A stretch of DNA of 64,000 nt from Flavobacteriales bacterium (GTDB taxonomy: Bacteria; Bacteroidota; Bacteroidia; Flavobacteriales; Flavobacteriaceae). Every line of letters begins with the position of its first letter. Position 1 is the first letter of the stretch. Shown in pieces: positions 32,714 to 40,726 of the stretch. The stretch lies in assembly GCA_011526365.1 (NCBI GenBank), contig WTIO01000051.1:1-64000 (forward strand). The letters are read 5' to 3'. The translations under genes and the position numbers were made by a program. Under the pieces are notes generated by a model, which saw nothing but the letters and a program-made list of their open reading frames with translations, had not been told where the DNA came from and ran no database searches.

Positions 32714-34672
32714 TTGATTAGTAAAAGCACCATAGATCAGGTTTATGAAATTGCCCGTGTAGAGGAGGTTATTGGCGATTTCGTAAAACTCAAAAAATCT
32801 GGGGCCAACTACAAAGGCCTGAGTCCGTTTTCTCAAGAGCGGACCCCCAGTTTTATGGTTTCACCGGTAAAGCAAATTTGGAAAGATTTTAGTAGTGGGA
32901 AGGGGGGCAATGTAGTAGCTTTTTTAATGGAGCACGAGCAATTTAGCTACCCCGAAGCCATTCGGTACTTAGCCCAGAAGTATAATATTGAGATAGAAGA
33001 AACTCAACAAACCGATGCAGAAAAAGCCTTGCGCAGCCAGCAAGAAAGTATGTACATGGTGGCCCAATATGCTGCAGAATTCTTTCAGCAACAACTTGTG
33101 GATACCGAGGAGGGTAAGGCCATAGGGTTAAGTTATTTTAAAGAACGTGGTTTTACCGAGGCAAGTATTCAACACTTTGGCTTAGGCTATTCCCCCAATC
33201 AAAAAGATGCATTAACTGCAGCCGCCCAAAAGCAAGGTTATAAATTGGATTTTCTTGCGCAAACGGGCCTATCACTGGTTAACCCCGAGCGCGGGACACC
33301 TATAGACCGTTTTCGGGGACGGGTGATGTTCCCCATTCGATCGCTATCGGGCCGCATTCAGGGATTTGGCGGACGAATCCTCGGTGCTAATAGCAAGGCT
33401 GCCAAATACCTAAATTCTCCTGAGAGCCCTATTTACCACAAAAGTAAAGTGTTGTACGGGCTTTTTGAATCAAAAAAAAGCATTGCCACAACCGACTGTT
33501 GTTACATTGTTGAAGGGTACACCGATGTGATTCAAATGCATCAATCGGGGGTTACCAATGTAGTGTCGGCTTCCGGTACGGCCCTCACGGTAGAACAAAT
33601 TCGAATGATCCGCCGCTTGACGTCTAACGTAGTAGTGCTTTTTGATGGTGATGCCGCGGGCCTAAGGGCCTCCCTACGCGGAATTGATTTGATTTTGGAA
33701 GCAGGGATGAATGTGAAGGTTTGTGTGTTTCCCGAAGGGGAGGACCCCGACAGTTTTTGCAAGGCCCGCCCCATAGAAGAAATTGAAACCTACCTAAAGG
33801 AGCAAGCAAAAGACTTTATTCAGTTTAAGGCGGCCTTGCTATTAGAAGATACCGTACAAGACCCCAGTGCTAAAGCCGCTGTGGTGCGTGAAATTGTGGC
33901 CAGTATTGCTAAAATTCCCGATGCCATTGCACGAGAATTGTATGTGCAACGCTGTGCATCACTTTTGGAAGTGTCTGAAAATGTCCTCTTTAGCACCCTG
34001 GCCCAGCTGCGTGCACAAGGGGCTCCAAAGTCCGTAAAAAGAGAAGACACACCTCCACCAATGGAAGTGGTAGCCCCAAAGTCAAAAGAACAGCTAAGCC
34101 TCAACCGTTCCTATGAACTCGAGCGTCAAATCATTAGTTTGTTGTTGCAGTTTGGGAATAAGCAGGTAGATTTTGAGGAAGTCATCCTAGTAAAAAACAA
34201 AGCTGGGGCACTGGAAGAAAAACCCAGGACCATTAGTGCCAAGGTGTATGAAAAAATTTTCCTTGACCTACAGCAGGATGAAATTGAATTTACCAATGAG
34301 AATTTCCGTTCCCTTTATGGGGCATTAATACAAATGTTTCAAAAAGAAGGTGTTCTGCAAACCGATCGGTTATTTGCAGAAAATGACGAGGCGTTTAATG
34401 CCGTGATTTCCGATTTGTTGATGGCTGATGAGCGGTATCAACTGCATGATTGGGAACGCAAAAATATCTATGTAAAATCTTCTGATAGCGACGTGGCCCG
34501 GCAAGTGAATGAAACAATCCTTTCCTTACGGCGCTACCTTATTGATCAAAAAATTAAAGAACTTCAAGAACGTACTACCGAAGAAGCCGCAGCTCAGGAA
34601 TATTTAGAGGATATTAAAAGTTATTTGACACTGCGCAGTTTGGTCACCAAAAGGCTCGATCGGGTGTTTTAA
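32714..34672 (+). CDS. dnaG: DNA primase DnaG lacking zinc ligands (652 aa)
   Basis: Synthesises RNA primers for replication. TTG start at 32714, MISKSTIDQVYEIARVEEVI. The TOPRIM core shows IVEGYTDVIQMHQ and VVLFDGDAAG. The N-terminal zinc-ribbon, usually CPFH...CFGC, here reads SPFS (37-40) and DFSS (58-61), so all four ligands are replaced while the surrounding fold sequence (NYKGLSPFSQERTPSFMV) is conserved. I recall the same change in other flavobacterial DnaG, so it is probably a lineage trait. The C-terminal helicase-binding domain is long and divergent. Its stop overlaps the convergent response regulator by 4 bases. Confidence 0.93.
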   Translation: MISKSTIDQVYEIARVEEVIGDFVKLKKSGANYKGLSPFSQERTPSFMVSPVKQIWKDFSSGKGGNVVAFLMEHEQFSYPEAIRYLAQKYNIEIEETQQTDAEKALRSQQESMYMVAQYAAEFFQQQLVDTEEGKAIGLSYFKERGFTEASIQHFGLGYSPNQKDALTAAAQKQGYKLDFLAQTGLSLVNPERGTPIDRFRGRVMFPIRSLSGRIQGFGGRILGANSKAAKYLNSPESPIYHKSKVLYGLFESKKSIATTDCCYIVEGYTDVIQMHQSGVTNVVSASGTALTVEQIRMIRRLTSNVVVLFDGDAAGLRASLRGIDLILEAGMNVKVCVFPEGEDPDSFCKARPIEEIETYLKEQAKDFIQFKAALLLEDTVQDPSAKAAVVREIVASIAKIPDAIARELYVQRCASLLEVSENVLFSTLAQLRAQGAPKSVKREDTPPPMEVVAPKSKEQLSLNRSYELERQIISLLLQFGNKQVDFEEVILVKNKAGALEEKPRTISAKVYEKIFLDLQQDEIEFTNENFRSLYGALIQMFQKEGVLQTDRLFAENDEAFNAVISDLLMADERYQLHDWERKNIYVKSSDSDVARQVNETILSLRRYLIDQKIKELQERTTEEAAAQEYLEDIKSYLTLRSLVTKRLDRVF

Positions 34673-35298
34673 AACAAATTCAGCACCTTAGCTTGAATGT
34701 AAAGTTCCATTATATTCTTAACTTCTAGTTTCGAAAACAAACGCGATTTGAAGGTGTTAATGGTTTTAGGGCTTAGGTTCATGGCTTCGGCTATCGCCAC
34801 ATTTTTTTTCCCATCAATTAAAAATTTTAATACTTCAATTTCTCGTGGTGACAGGCGATCATAAGAGCTCCGGGGATGCTTTAAGTCCACATTGATATTA
34901 ATGTTGTTGGTGATGTCTGAGGTAATAAGAAATCCGGTATGATAGACCTGTTCAACTGCCGCTACAAATACCGCTTCCGCCACCGATTTTGATAAGTAGC
35001 CAATGGCTCCAGCCTTCAATAGAGACAGCGCATACATATTTACAGGATGATTACTGAAAATAAGCACCTTAACCTCAGGGTACTGTTTTTTTAAACGTTT
35101 TATAAAATTAACAGGGCTGGAATTGGGGAGTTCAAGATCCATTACTAAAATATCAGCCACAGTGGCTTTCATAAGCTGAAAAATTTCTTCTTCATTTTGG
35201 GAGTAGCCTAGGAATTTAATGACTGCATTTTTTTTTACAAATGCTTTTAAACCTTTATAAACAACAGGATTAGGATCTAAAGAAAGGAGCTTTATCAT
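34669..35298 (-). CDS. NarL/LuxR-type response regulator (209 aa)
   Basis: A two-component transcriptional regulator. The receiver domain (1-120) has phospho-acceptor Asp54 in VADILVMDLELP, Thr/Ser at FSNH (82) and Lys104 in YLSKS. Of the acidic pair at the first strand only Asp8 is visible. The LuxR helix-turn-helix follows at about 145-205 (LSPREIEVLKFLIDGKKN, AEAMNLSPKTINTFKSRLF). No sensor kinase is next to it. A perfect 8-bp inverted repeat overlaps its start codon and may block translation or bind the regulator. Confidence 0.9.
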   Translation of the reverse strand: MIKLLSLDPNPVVYKGLKAFVKKNAVIKFLGYSQNEEEIFQLMKATVADILVMDLELPNSSPVNFIKRLKKQYPEVKVLIFSNHPVNMYALSLLKAGAIGYLSKSVAEAVFVAAVEQVYHTGFLITSDITNNININVDLKHPRSSYDRLSPREIEVLKFLIDGKKNVAIAEAMNLSPKTINTFKSRLFSKLEVKNIMELYIQAKVLNLF

Positions 35299-35314
35299 AA
35301 GTAAACTACTTATG
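35296..35314 (-). promoter_or_regulatory. Perfect inverted repeat over the response regulator start codon
   Basis: CATAAGTA, AAC, TACTTATG: 8-bp arms, 3-bp centre. In the mRNA (minus strand) the AUG is the last part of the 3' arm, so the start codon would be paired in a hairpin. As DNA it could be an operator. Confidence 0.5.
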
Positions 35315-35340
35315 AAAATAGTAAAAAAATAGATGTAATC

Positions 35341-36138
35341 CTACAAAAATTCTTTTGGGATTTGGCACACTGGAATGGGTTGCATCTTGTGTTGGTTGGC
35401 CTTGTGAAAGCGCATGTAAATGGAATACACGCGTTGTTCTTCTGGGCTCATTGTTGCGGGGTCTTGGTTTTTTTCTTGTGCTTCCATAGCCCATTCGAGT
35501 GCGGCATAGGATGCGCCAATTTGGTCCTCATCGGAGCGATTATCACTCCACAAGCCGTCAGTAGGAGGGGCATTCAGGATGTTTTCATTCACTCCTAAAT
35601 AGTCTCCTAAAGCAAACACCTGTGTTTTCATAAGGTCAGCAATTGGGCTAAGGTCCACGCCACCATCGCCATATTTGGTGTAAAAACCTACCCCAAAATC
35701 TTCCACTTTATTTCCTGTCCCTGCTACCAAGTAGCGGTGAAGTGCTGCAAAATAATAAAGCGTTGACATTCTGAAGCGCGCTCTGGTGTTTGCCAGGCTT
35801 AGCAGGTGTTGGTCAGCAGTAGCTTCATCTACTTTAGGCAGACTGTGCTGAAAGGAATCAAAAAGAGGTGTTAAGTCAATGCGTACTGCCTTTACATTGG
35901 GAAACGTACTTTCGAGCCACGCAAGGTGTTCCTGAGCTCTACTAACTTGATCCTGGGCTTGGTGTATGGGCATTTCAAGACAAAGTACCGGTTTGTTGGT
36001 GTGGGCGCAAAGGGTAGACGTTACAGCAGAATCAATTCCACCGGAAACCCCTACTACAAACCCTTCCATTTGGGCGGATTCAATATAGTTGTTCAGCCAG
36101 TTCACAATGTGAGCTTTTATTTTTCCTGGAGATTTCAT
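35341..36138 (-). CDS. nadE: NH3-dependent NAD+ synthetase NadE (265 aa)
   Basis: Makes NAD+ from deamido-NAD+ with ATP and ammonia. The PP-loop VSGGIDSAVTSTL is near residues 31-43, GTGNKVEDFGVGFYTKYGDG near 158 and DLSPIADLMKTQVF follows. There is no glutaminase domain, so it uses ammonia directly. It is divergent from gldB, an arrangement also known from Flavobacterium johnsoniae. Confidence 0.95.
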   Translation of the reverse strand: MKSPGKIKAHIVNWLNNYIESAQMEGFVVGVSGGIDSAVTSTLCAHTNKPVLCLEMPIHQAQDQVSRAQEHLAWLESTFPNVKAVRIDLTPLFDSFQHSLPKVDEATADQHLLSLANTRARFRMSTLYYFAALHRYLVAGTGNKVEDFGVGFYTKYGDGGVDLSPIADLMKTQVFALGDYLGVNENILNAPPTDGLWSDNRSDEDQIGASYAALEWAMEAQEKNQDPATMSPEEQRVYSIYMRFHKANQHKMQPIPVCQIPKEFL

Positions 36139-36159
36139 AACAATTGACCGAAGTCATTT

Positions 36160-36167
36160 TAACTTTG
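36160..36167 (+). promoter_or_regulatory. Candidate -7 element for gldB-gldC
   Basis: TAACTTTG, a perfect TAnnTTTG match, 32 bases before the gldB ATG. TTG at 36144 is only 13 bases upstream, shorter than usual. Confidence 0.5.
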
Positions 36168-36199
36168 CTCAAAATTATGGTATTTTCACCGGACTTAAA

Positions 36200-37195
36200 A
36201 TGAAAACAAAAAACTTTACCATATCCTTAAAGAAGCTCCATTTCATTTGCGGTATTGTTGTTTTAGCAGCTTTTTTTTGGAGTTGTGATAACACGGGAGC
36301 CATTGAAAATGAAGTAAATGCCATTCCCGTAAACTTAGAACTGGATCGCTTCGATATTAAATTTTATGAAGGGAGTACAAAAGATATTCCTGCCTTAAAA
36401 ACGCAATACCCCTATTTGTTCCCCGCTCAATTCAGCGATAGCGTTTGGGTACGCCGTCAAACAGACAGTTTACAGCTATTACTTAAGTCCGCAGTTGATA
36501 AAACCTTCCCTTCGGTAACCGAATTGGAAAAAGAGCTGTCTCACTTGTTTCAGCACGTACAATATCATTTTCCCGAGCAGCAACCGCCACATGCCATCAG
36601 CATCATTAATAACGTAGACTACCAAAGTAAAAGTATTTATGCGGACAGTCTCTTACTCATTTCATTAGACACCTACTTGGGAGTCAACCACCCTCTCTAT
36701 GAGGGAATACCTACCTACATTCGGCAGGAAATGGACAAACTTTATATGTTACCTCATATCGCAGAAAAAATAGCACTACAACTGCTGCCAACGCCTGCGT
36801 CCCGAAGTTTTTTGGCCCAAATGGTGTATTACGGTAAAATTGAACTTTTAAAGCAGTACTTTCTTCCCCATTTAACCCCTGCACAACGCCTAGGGTATAC
36901 AGAGGCACAATACCAATGGGCAGAAGAAAATGAACGCTATATGTGGCAATATTTAATTGAAAAACAACTGCTGTTTGACACCGACCCCGATTTGCAACGG
37001 CGCTTTATTGCACCTGCTCCATTTTCCAAATTCTATCTTGAGATTGACAATGAGTCCCCTGGAAAAATAGGGCGCTGGATTGGAGCCCAAATTGTAAGCT
37101 CCTATTGGGAGCAAAACAACGCCTCGCTGGAAACAGTACTCAACACTCCTGCACAACAACTATTTAACCGTTCAAACTATAAACCCAAAAGGTGA
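36200..37195 (+). CDS. gldB: Gliding motility lipoprotein GldB (331 aa)
   Basis: GldB is an envelope lipoprotein required for gliding and type IX secretion function. The N-terminus is a lipoprotein signal ending AAFFWSC, with Cys29 the lipidation site. The family pattern ELDRFDIKFYEG and YPYLFPAQFSDSVWV near residue 70 and YLGVNHPLYEGIPTYI near 158 support the call. It overlaps gldC by one base and sits with nadE and gldC as in other gliding flavobacteria. Confidence 0.93.
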   Translation: MKTKNFTISLKKLHFICGIVVLAAFFWSCDNTGAIENEVNAIPVNLELDRFDIKFYEGSTKDIPALKTQYPYLFPAQFSDSVWVRRQTDSLQLLLKSAVDKTFPSVTELEKELSHLFQHVQYHFPEQQPPHAISIINNVDYQSKSIYADSLLLISLDTYLGVNHPLYEGIPTYIRQEMDKLYMLPHIAEKIALQLLPTPASRSFLAQMVYYGKIELLKQYFLPHLTPAQRLGYTEAQYQWAEENERYMWQYLIEKQLLFDTDPDLQRRFIAPAPFSKFYLEIDNESPGKIGRWIGAQIVSSYWEQNNASLETVLNTPAQQLFNRSNYKPKR

Positions 37196-37533
37196 TGGCA
37201 ACAACTAAAGAAAGTCCTATTTCAATTCGTGTACAACTCGATGAAAATAAAATTCCCGAAAGCATTCGTTGGTCTGCTCCCGACGGTGGTGTCACCGACG
37301 AGGAAGCCAAAGCCATGCTGTTGTCCTTTTGGGATGGGGCACAGCAGGAAACACTACGGATGGACCTTTGGGTGAAGGAAATGCCACTGGATCAGATGCA
37401 GCATTTTTTCCATCAAAGTTTATTGACCTTGTGCGACACCTATCAACGGGCTACGGCTGACAAGCCCATGGCCAATGCATTGCGAGATTTTTGTGCCTTT
37501 TATGCCAAAGAACGCAAGCTTAAAACGTCTTAA
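37195..37533 (+). CDS. gldC: Gliding motility protein GldC (112 aa)
   Basis: A small soluble gliding protein encoded after gldB, which supports but is not strictly essential for gliding in F. johnsoniae (established knowledge). It has family text ISIRVQLDENKIPESIRWSA and EAKAMLLSFWDG in the first 50 residues and no signal peptide. I start at ATG 37195, overlapping the gldB stop (TGATG), though a GTG one codon earlier is possible. It overlaps the convergent engB by 14 bases. Confidence 0.92.
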   Translation: MATTKESPISIRVQLDENKIPESIRWSAPDGGVTDEEAKAMLLSFWDGAQQETLRMDLWVKEMPLDQMQHFFHQSLLTLCDTYQRATADKPMANALRDFCAFYAKERKLKTS

Positions 37534-38134
37534 TTGTTGAAATTTCGTCCAGGGTACTTCCGATAAAGCCTTGTAAGGCTTCCATTCCTTGCAGTTTGGC
37601 GGCAGAAGTTACAAAGTGTTGTGGTAACGCATCCCACTCTTCTTCTAAAGTGGTAAGATAATTGGAAACTTGTGCTTCGGCTTTTTTAGCGCTCAGCTTA
37701 TCAGCCTTTGTGAATACGAGTACAAAAGGGATTTGTGCTTCTCCCATCCAACGAATAAACTCCTTGTCAATGGGTTGGGGGTCGTGTCGGATATCAAGTA
37801 ATATGAAGGCACAGCAGAGTTGTTTTCGTTCCTTAAAATACTTGGTGATGTATTGTTGAAATTGCTTTTTACTTTTTTTGGAGACCCGCGCATAACCATA
37901 GCCCGGCAAATCCACCAAATACCAACGTTCATTGATTAAAAAATGATTAATCAATTGTGTTTTTCCTGGACGTGAAGACGTTTTCGCAAGATTTTTGCGT
38001 TGGCATAAGGCGTTGATCAATGAGGATTTCCCCACATTAGATCGCCCAATGAAGGCAAAATCGGGGCGGTTGTCCTTAGGACATTGCTCCACCGAGGTGT
38101 TGCTAATGACAAAAGATGCAGTAGTAATCTGCAT
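37520..38134 (-). CDS. engB: Ribosome biogenesis GTPase YihA/YsxC/EngB (204 aa)
   Basis: A GTPase for 50S assembly. P-loop GRSNVGKSSLINAL near residues 28-41, G2/G3 SSRPGKTQLINHF and DLPGYGYARVSKK, G4 TKADKL near 142 and G5 TSAAK. Length is normal. Transcribed downstream of the alpha/beta hydrolase gene with a 9-base gap. Confidence 0.96.
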   Translation of the reverse strand: MQITTASFVISNTSVEQCPKDNRPDFAFIGRSNVGKSSLINALCQRKNLAKTSSRPGKTQLINHFLINERWYLVDLPGYGYARVSKKSKKQFQQYITKYFKERKQLCCAFILLDIRHDPQPIDKEFIRWMGEAQIPFVLVFTKADKLSAKKAEAQVSNYLTTLEEEWDALPQHFVTSAAKLQGMEALQGFIGSTLDEISTIKTF

Positions 38135-38143
38135 GGGAGGCGA

Positions 38144-38908
38144 TTAAAAGTTATGTTGCGTCAGCCAGGTATCCATCAAGGTATTAAAGCTGTCCGGATG
38201 CTCCATCATGGGGGCGTGTCCGCACTTGTCAATCCAATACAGGGTCGAATTGGGCAATAAGCGGTTGAATTCTTCGGCAACGTTTGGTGGAGTTACACAG
38301 TCTTGTGCTCCCCAAATGATTGCAGTAGGAATTTCCATTTTAGGCAAATCCTTAGCCATGTTGTGGCGGATGGCACTTTTTGCAATGGCCAAAGTTTTTA
38401 TCAGTTTATTCCTGTCGTTAACCGTTTCATAGACCTCATCTACAATTTCTTTGGTAGCCACTTTAGGATCGTAGAATACTTCTTCGCTTTTGGTTTTAAT
38501 GTAGTTGTAATCACCCCGCTTCGGATAACTTTCACCCATGGCGTTTTCATAGAGCCCAGAACTGCCCGTGATCACCAAACCGCGAACCTTTTGCGGATAC
38601 AGTTTTGTGTATAAAAGGGCAATGTGTCCGCCCAGAGAATTCCCAAGTAAAATAGCATCTTCCAGGTGGTTGGAAGTGAAAAATTTATCAAGGTGAACTG
38701 CAAGGTCTTTAACAGTGGTTTTAAGTAACGGGAGGTCATACACTGGAAGTTCAGGAATGATCACACGATAGCCTTTTTCAGGGAAAAAATCGTAGACCCC
38801 TCTAAAGTTACTTAGTCCCCCCATTAGGCCGTGAAGTATAACTATCGGCTGGCCTTCTCCGCGTTCCACGTAGCGGAAGTCTTTTGTTTCAATTAGGTTT
38901 TCTTTCAT
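38144..38908 (-). CDS. Alpha/beta hydrolase (254 aa)
   Basis: A hydrolase with nucleophile elbow GNSLGGH (Ser near residue 91), oxyanion region ILHGLMGGLSNF and catalytic His in CGHAPMMEHP near the C-terminus; the acid is likely Asp in GAQDCVTP. The substrate is unknown. It lies between the division cluster and engB, a common place for it in flavobacteria, but that gives no function. Confidence 0.85.
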   Translation of the reverse strand: MKENLIETKDFRYVERGEGQPIVILHGLMGGLSNFRGVYDFFPEKGYRVIIPELPVYDLPLLKTTVKDLAVHLDKFFTSNHLEDAILLGNSLGGHIALLYTKLYPQKVRGLVITGSSGLYENAMGESYPKRGDYNYIKTKSEEVFYDPKVATKEIVDEVYETVNDRNKLIKTLAIAKSAIRHNMAKDLPKMEIPTAIIWGAQDCVTPPNVAEEFNRLLPNSTLYWIDKCGHAPMMEHPDSFNTLMDTWLTQHNF

Positions 38909-38926
38909 CTATGGGAACTCTAGCTG

Positions 38927-38934
38927 CAAATATA
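38927..38934 (-). promoter_or_regulatory. Candidate -7 element for the hydrolase-engB operon
   Basis: The minus strand reads TATATTTG, a perfect match, 18 bases before the hydrolase start. Confidence 0.5.
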
Positions 38935-39010
38935 GGTAATTCAGTTTAACGCCCTAATATATCAATTTAATCCAGCAGTACCTCAAAAAAATGAGGTGGA
39001 AAACTTATTA

Positions 39011-39040
39011 ACAAAGTGGTATAATGTGGTAAAAAGTGGT
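39011..39040 (+). promoter_or_regulatory. Three tandem MraZ boxes upstream of the division cluster
   Basis: Three adjacent 10-bp units, CAAAGTGGTA, TAATGTGGTA and AAAAGTGGTA, repeat GTGGTA at exact 10-bp spacing, one helical turn apart. MraZ of other bacteria binds direct repeats of a short G-rich box upstream of its own gene (TGGGN in E. coli, AAAGTG-type in Mycoplasma; established knowledge). The boxes end 9 bases before the mraZ -7 element and cover its -33 region, as expected for autorepression. A fourth weak GAGGTGG occurs at 38994. Confidence 0.75.
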
Positions 39041-39049
39041 AAATATATT

Positions 39050-39057
39050 TTATATTT
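39050..39057 (+). promoter_or_regulatory. -7 element of the mraZ-division operon promoter
   Basis: TATATTTG, a perfect TAnnTTTG match, 16 bases before the mraZ ATG and directly after the MraZ boxes. Confidence 0.6.
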
Positions 39058-39073
39058 GATTGAATTAATTAAG

Positions 39074-39541
39074 ATGCAGCACTTTATAGGAACATATGAA
39101 TGCAAGGCCGACGCAAAAGGGCGCATTATGGTTCCTATGCCTTTTAAGAAACAGCTTGCTGCAATGATGCAAGAGGGTTTTGTTCTCAAACGAGCGGTAT
39201 TTAACTCCTGTTTAGAGTTATATCCCTTGAAAGAATGGGATGCGTTGATGGGACGTATCAACAAGCTGAACCGATTTAACAAAAAGAACAACGATTTTAT
39301 TCGCCGCTTCACTGCGGGAGTAAAGTTGGTAGATATTGACGCTTCTGGACGATTGCTTATTCCTAAAGACCTAATCGTTCATGCTGGGATTGAAAAAGAG
39401 GTTGTTTTATCCGCTGCGGTAAACATCATAGAGGTGTGGGACAAGCAATCCTACGAAGCAGCTATAGATGCTGCCAAAGTAGATTTTGGCGCATTGGCAG
39501 AAGAAGTAATGGGAGATCAAGATGAAGTTGACTTATCATAA
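39074..39541 (+). CDS. mraZ: Division/cell wall cluster regulator MraZ (155 aa)
   Basis: A ring-shaped DNA-binding repressor of the dcw operon, built from two AbrB-like swapped-hairpin domains. The DxxxR motifs are DAKGR (13-17) and DASGR (near 97). The start at 39074 (MQHFIGTYECKADAKGR) is set by the family N-terminus; in-frame codons upstream run through the promoter and boxes. It overlaps rsmH by 20 bases. The GTGGTA boxes upstream make autoregulation likely. Confidence 0.95.
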   Translation: MQHFIGTYECKADAKGRIMVPMPFKKQLAAMMQEGFVLKRAVFNSCLELYPLKEWDALMGRINKLNRFNKKNNDFIRRFTAGVKLVDIDASGRLLIPKDLIVHAGIEKEVVLSAAVNIIEVWDKQSYEAAIDAAKVDFGALAEEVMGDQDEVDLS

Positions 39542-40424
39542 ACCGGTGTTGTGTGAAGCCGCTATTGCTGCTCTGGCAATTCGACCCAACGGTGTTTATG
39601 TGGATGCAACTTTTGGCGGCGGAGGTCATGCCCGATCCATTGTGGAGGCTTTGGGTCTAGAAGGGAAACTTTTGGCCTTTGATCAAGATACCGACGCACA
39701 ACAAAACCTGATTGACGACCCTCGATTTACATTTATTCCTGCAAATTTTGAGCACCTTAAGCGATTTATACGTTTGCACAAGATCGCCAAAGTGGATGGC
39801 ATTTTGGCCGACTTTGGGGTGTCTTCCCATCAATTTGATACCCCTGAACGCGGTTTTTCTACACGGTTTTCTGGCCCTCTTGATATGCGTATGAACAGCG
39901 GTCAAGAGCTGGATGCAGCAAAAATCATCAATACCTACACAGCCGCCGCCTTGGCCGATGTATTTTATCAGTTTGGAGAACTGCGAAACAGTAGGGCAAT
40001 AGCTTCGGCAGTGGTTGCTGCACGCGCTTCGCAATCCATTGCTACTACTACCGCCTTAAAGGAAATTTTGCAACCCCTTTTTCCGGAGCGGTTTTTTAAT
40101 AAGCGTTTGGCGCAGGTGTTTCAAGCCCTAAGGATTGAAGTAAATCAGGAGTTAGAGGTTATAAAAGCATTTTTAACCCAAGCAGCTGAGGTATTGGCTC
40201 CCAATGGCCGACTGGTGTGTATTGCCTATCATTCCTTGGAGGACCGATTGGTAAAAACCTTTATTCGCGACGGTGGTTTTTCGGGGCCACCAGAGGCTGA
40301 TTTGTATGGCCGGCGGAACCTACCATTTAAGCGGGTGCAAAAAATGCAAGTACCCACAGAAGAAGAAATTAGTGATAACCCACGGGCACGAAGTGCTAAA
40401 ATGCGAGTAGCAGAACGATTATGA
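39522..40424 (+). CDS. rsmH: 16S rRNA m4C1402 methyltransferase RsmH (300 aa)
   Basis: Methylates C1402 of 16S rRNA. SAM-binding motif DATFGGGGHARSI near residue 28, DFGVSSHQFDTPERGFS near 97, RIEVNQELEVIKAFL near 205 and CIAYHSLEDRLVKTF near 232. Second gene of the division operon. It overlaps mraZ by 20 and ftsL by 4 bases. Confidence 0.96.
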   Translation: MKLTYHKPVLCEAAIAALAIRPNGVYVDATFGGGGHARSIVEALGLEGKLLAFDQDTDAQQNLIDDPRFTFIPANFEHLKRFIRLHKIAKVDGILADFGVSSHQFDTPERGFSTRFSGPLDMRMNSGQELDAAKIINTYTAAALADVFYQFGELRNSRAIASAVVAARASQSIATTTALKEILQPLFPERFFNKRLAQVFQALRIEVNQELEVIKAFLTQAAEVLAPNGRLVCIAYHSLEDRLVKTFIRDGGFSGPPEADLYGRRNLPFKRVQKMQVPTEEEISDNPRARSAKMRVAERL

Positions 40425-40726
40425 AAAAGATTCTTGCCTTTGTAAATATGGAATTTTTAGTGCAGGAAGGGGCATTAAAAAACTGGCGTATGATTCTTTT
40501 TCTTTCCCTTTTGGCTTTAATCATGATTGGTAGTGGGCACAGTGCCGATAATAAAGTGTTTGAAATTGCACAGTTGCACAACGATATAAAACGGCTTAAG
40601 AGTCAGTTTGTAGAAGGGCGCTCACAGTTGATGGAGCAAAAAATGGAAACAAAAATTAGTACCCAGTTAGCTGAGCGTGGCGTAAAACCCGCTACCACGC
40701 CACCCATTAAAATTATTGTAGAATGA
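40421..40726 (+). CDS. ftsL: FtsL-like cell division protein (101 aa)
   Basis: A small bitopic membrane protein of the divisome, partner of FtsQ. One transmembrane helix (WRMILFLSLLALIMIGS, about residues 21-37) is followed by a periplasmic coiled-coil segment (HNDIKRLKSQFVEGRSQLME). Sequence is poorly conserved as always for FtsL, so the call rests on size, topology and position between rsmH and ftsI. ATGA overlaps with both neighbours. Confidence 0.8.
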   Translation: MKKILAFVNMEFLVQEGALKNWRMILFLSLLALIMIGSGHSADNKVFEIAQLHNDIKRLKSQFVEGRSQLMEQKMETKISTQLAERGVKPATTPPIKIIVE

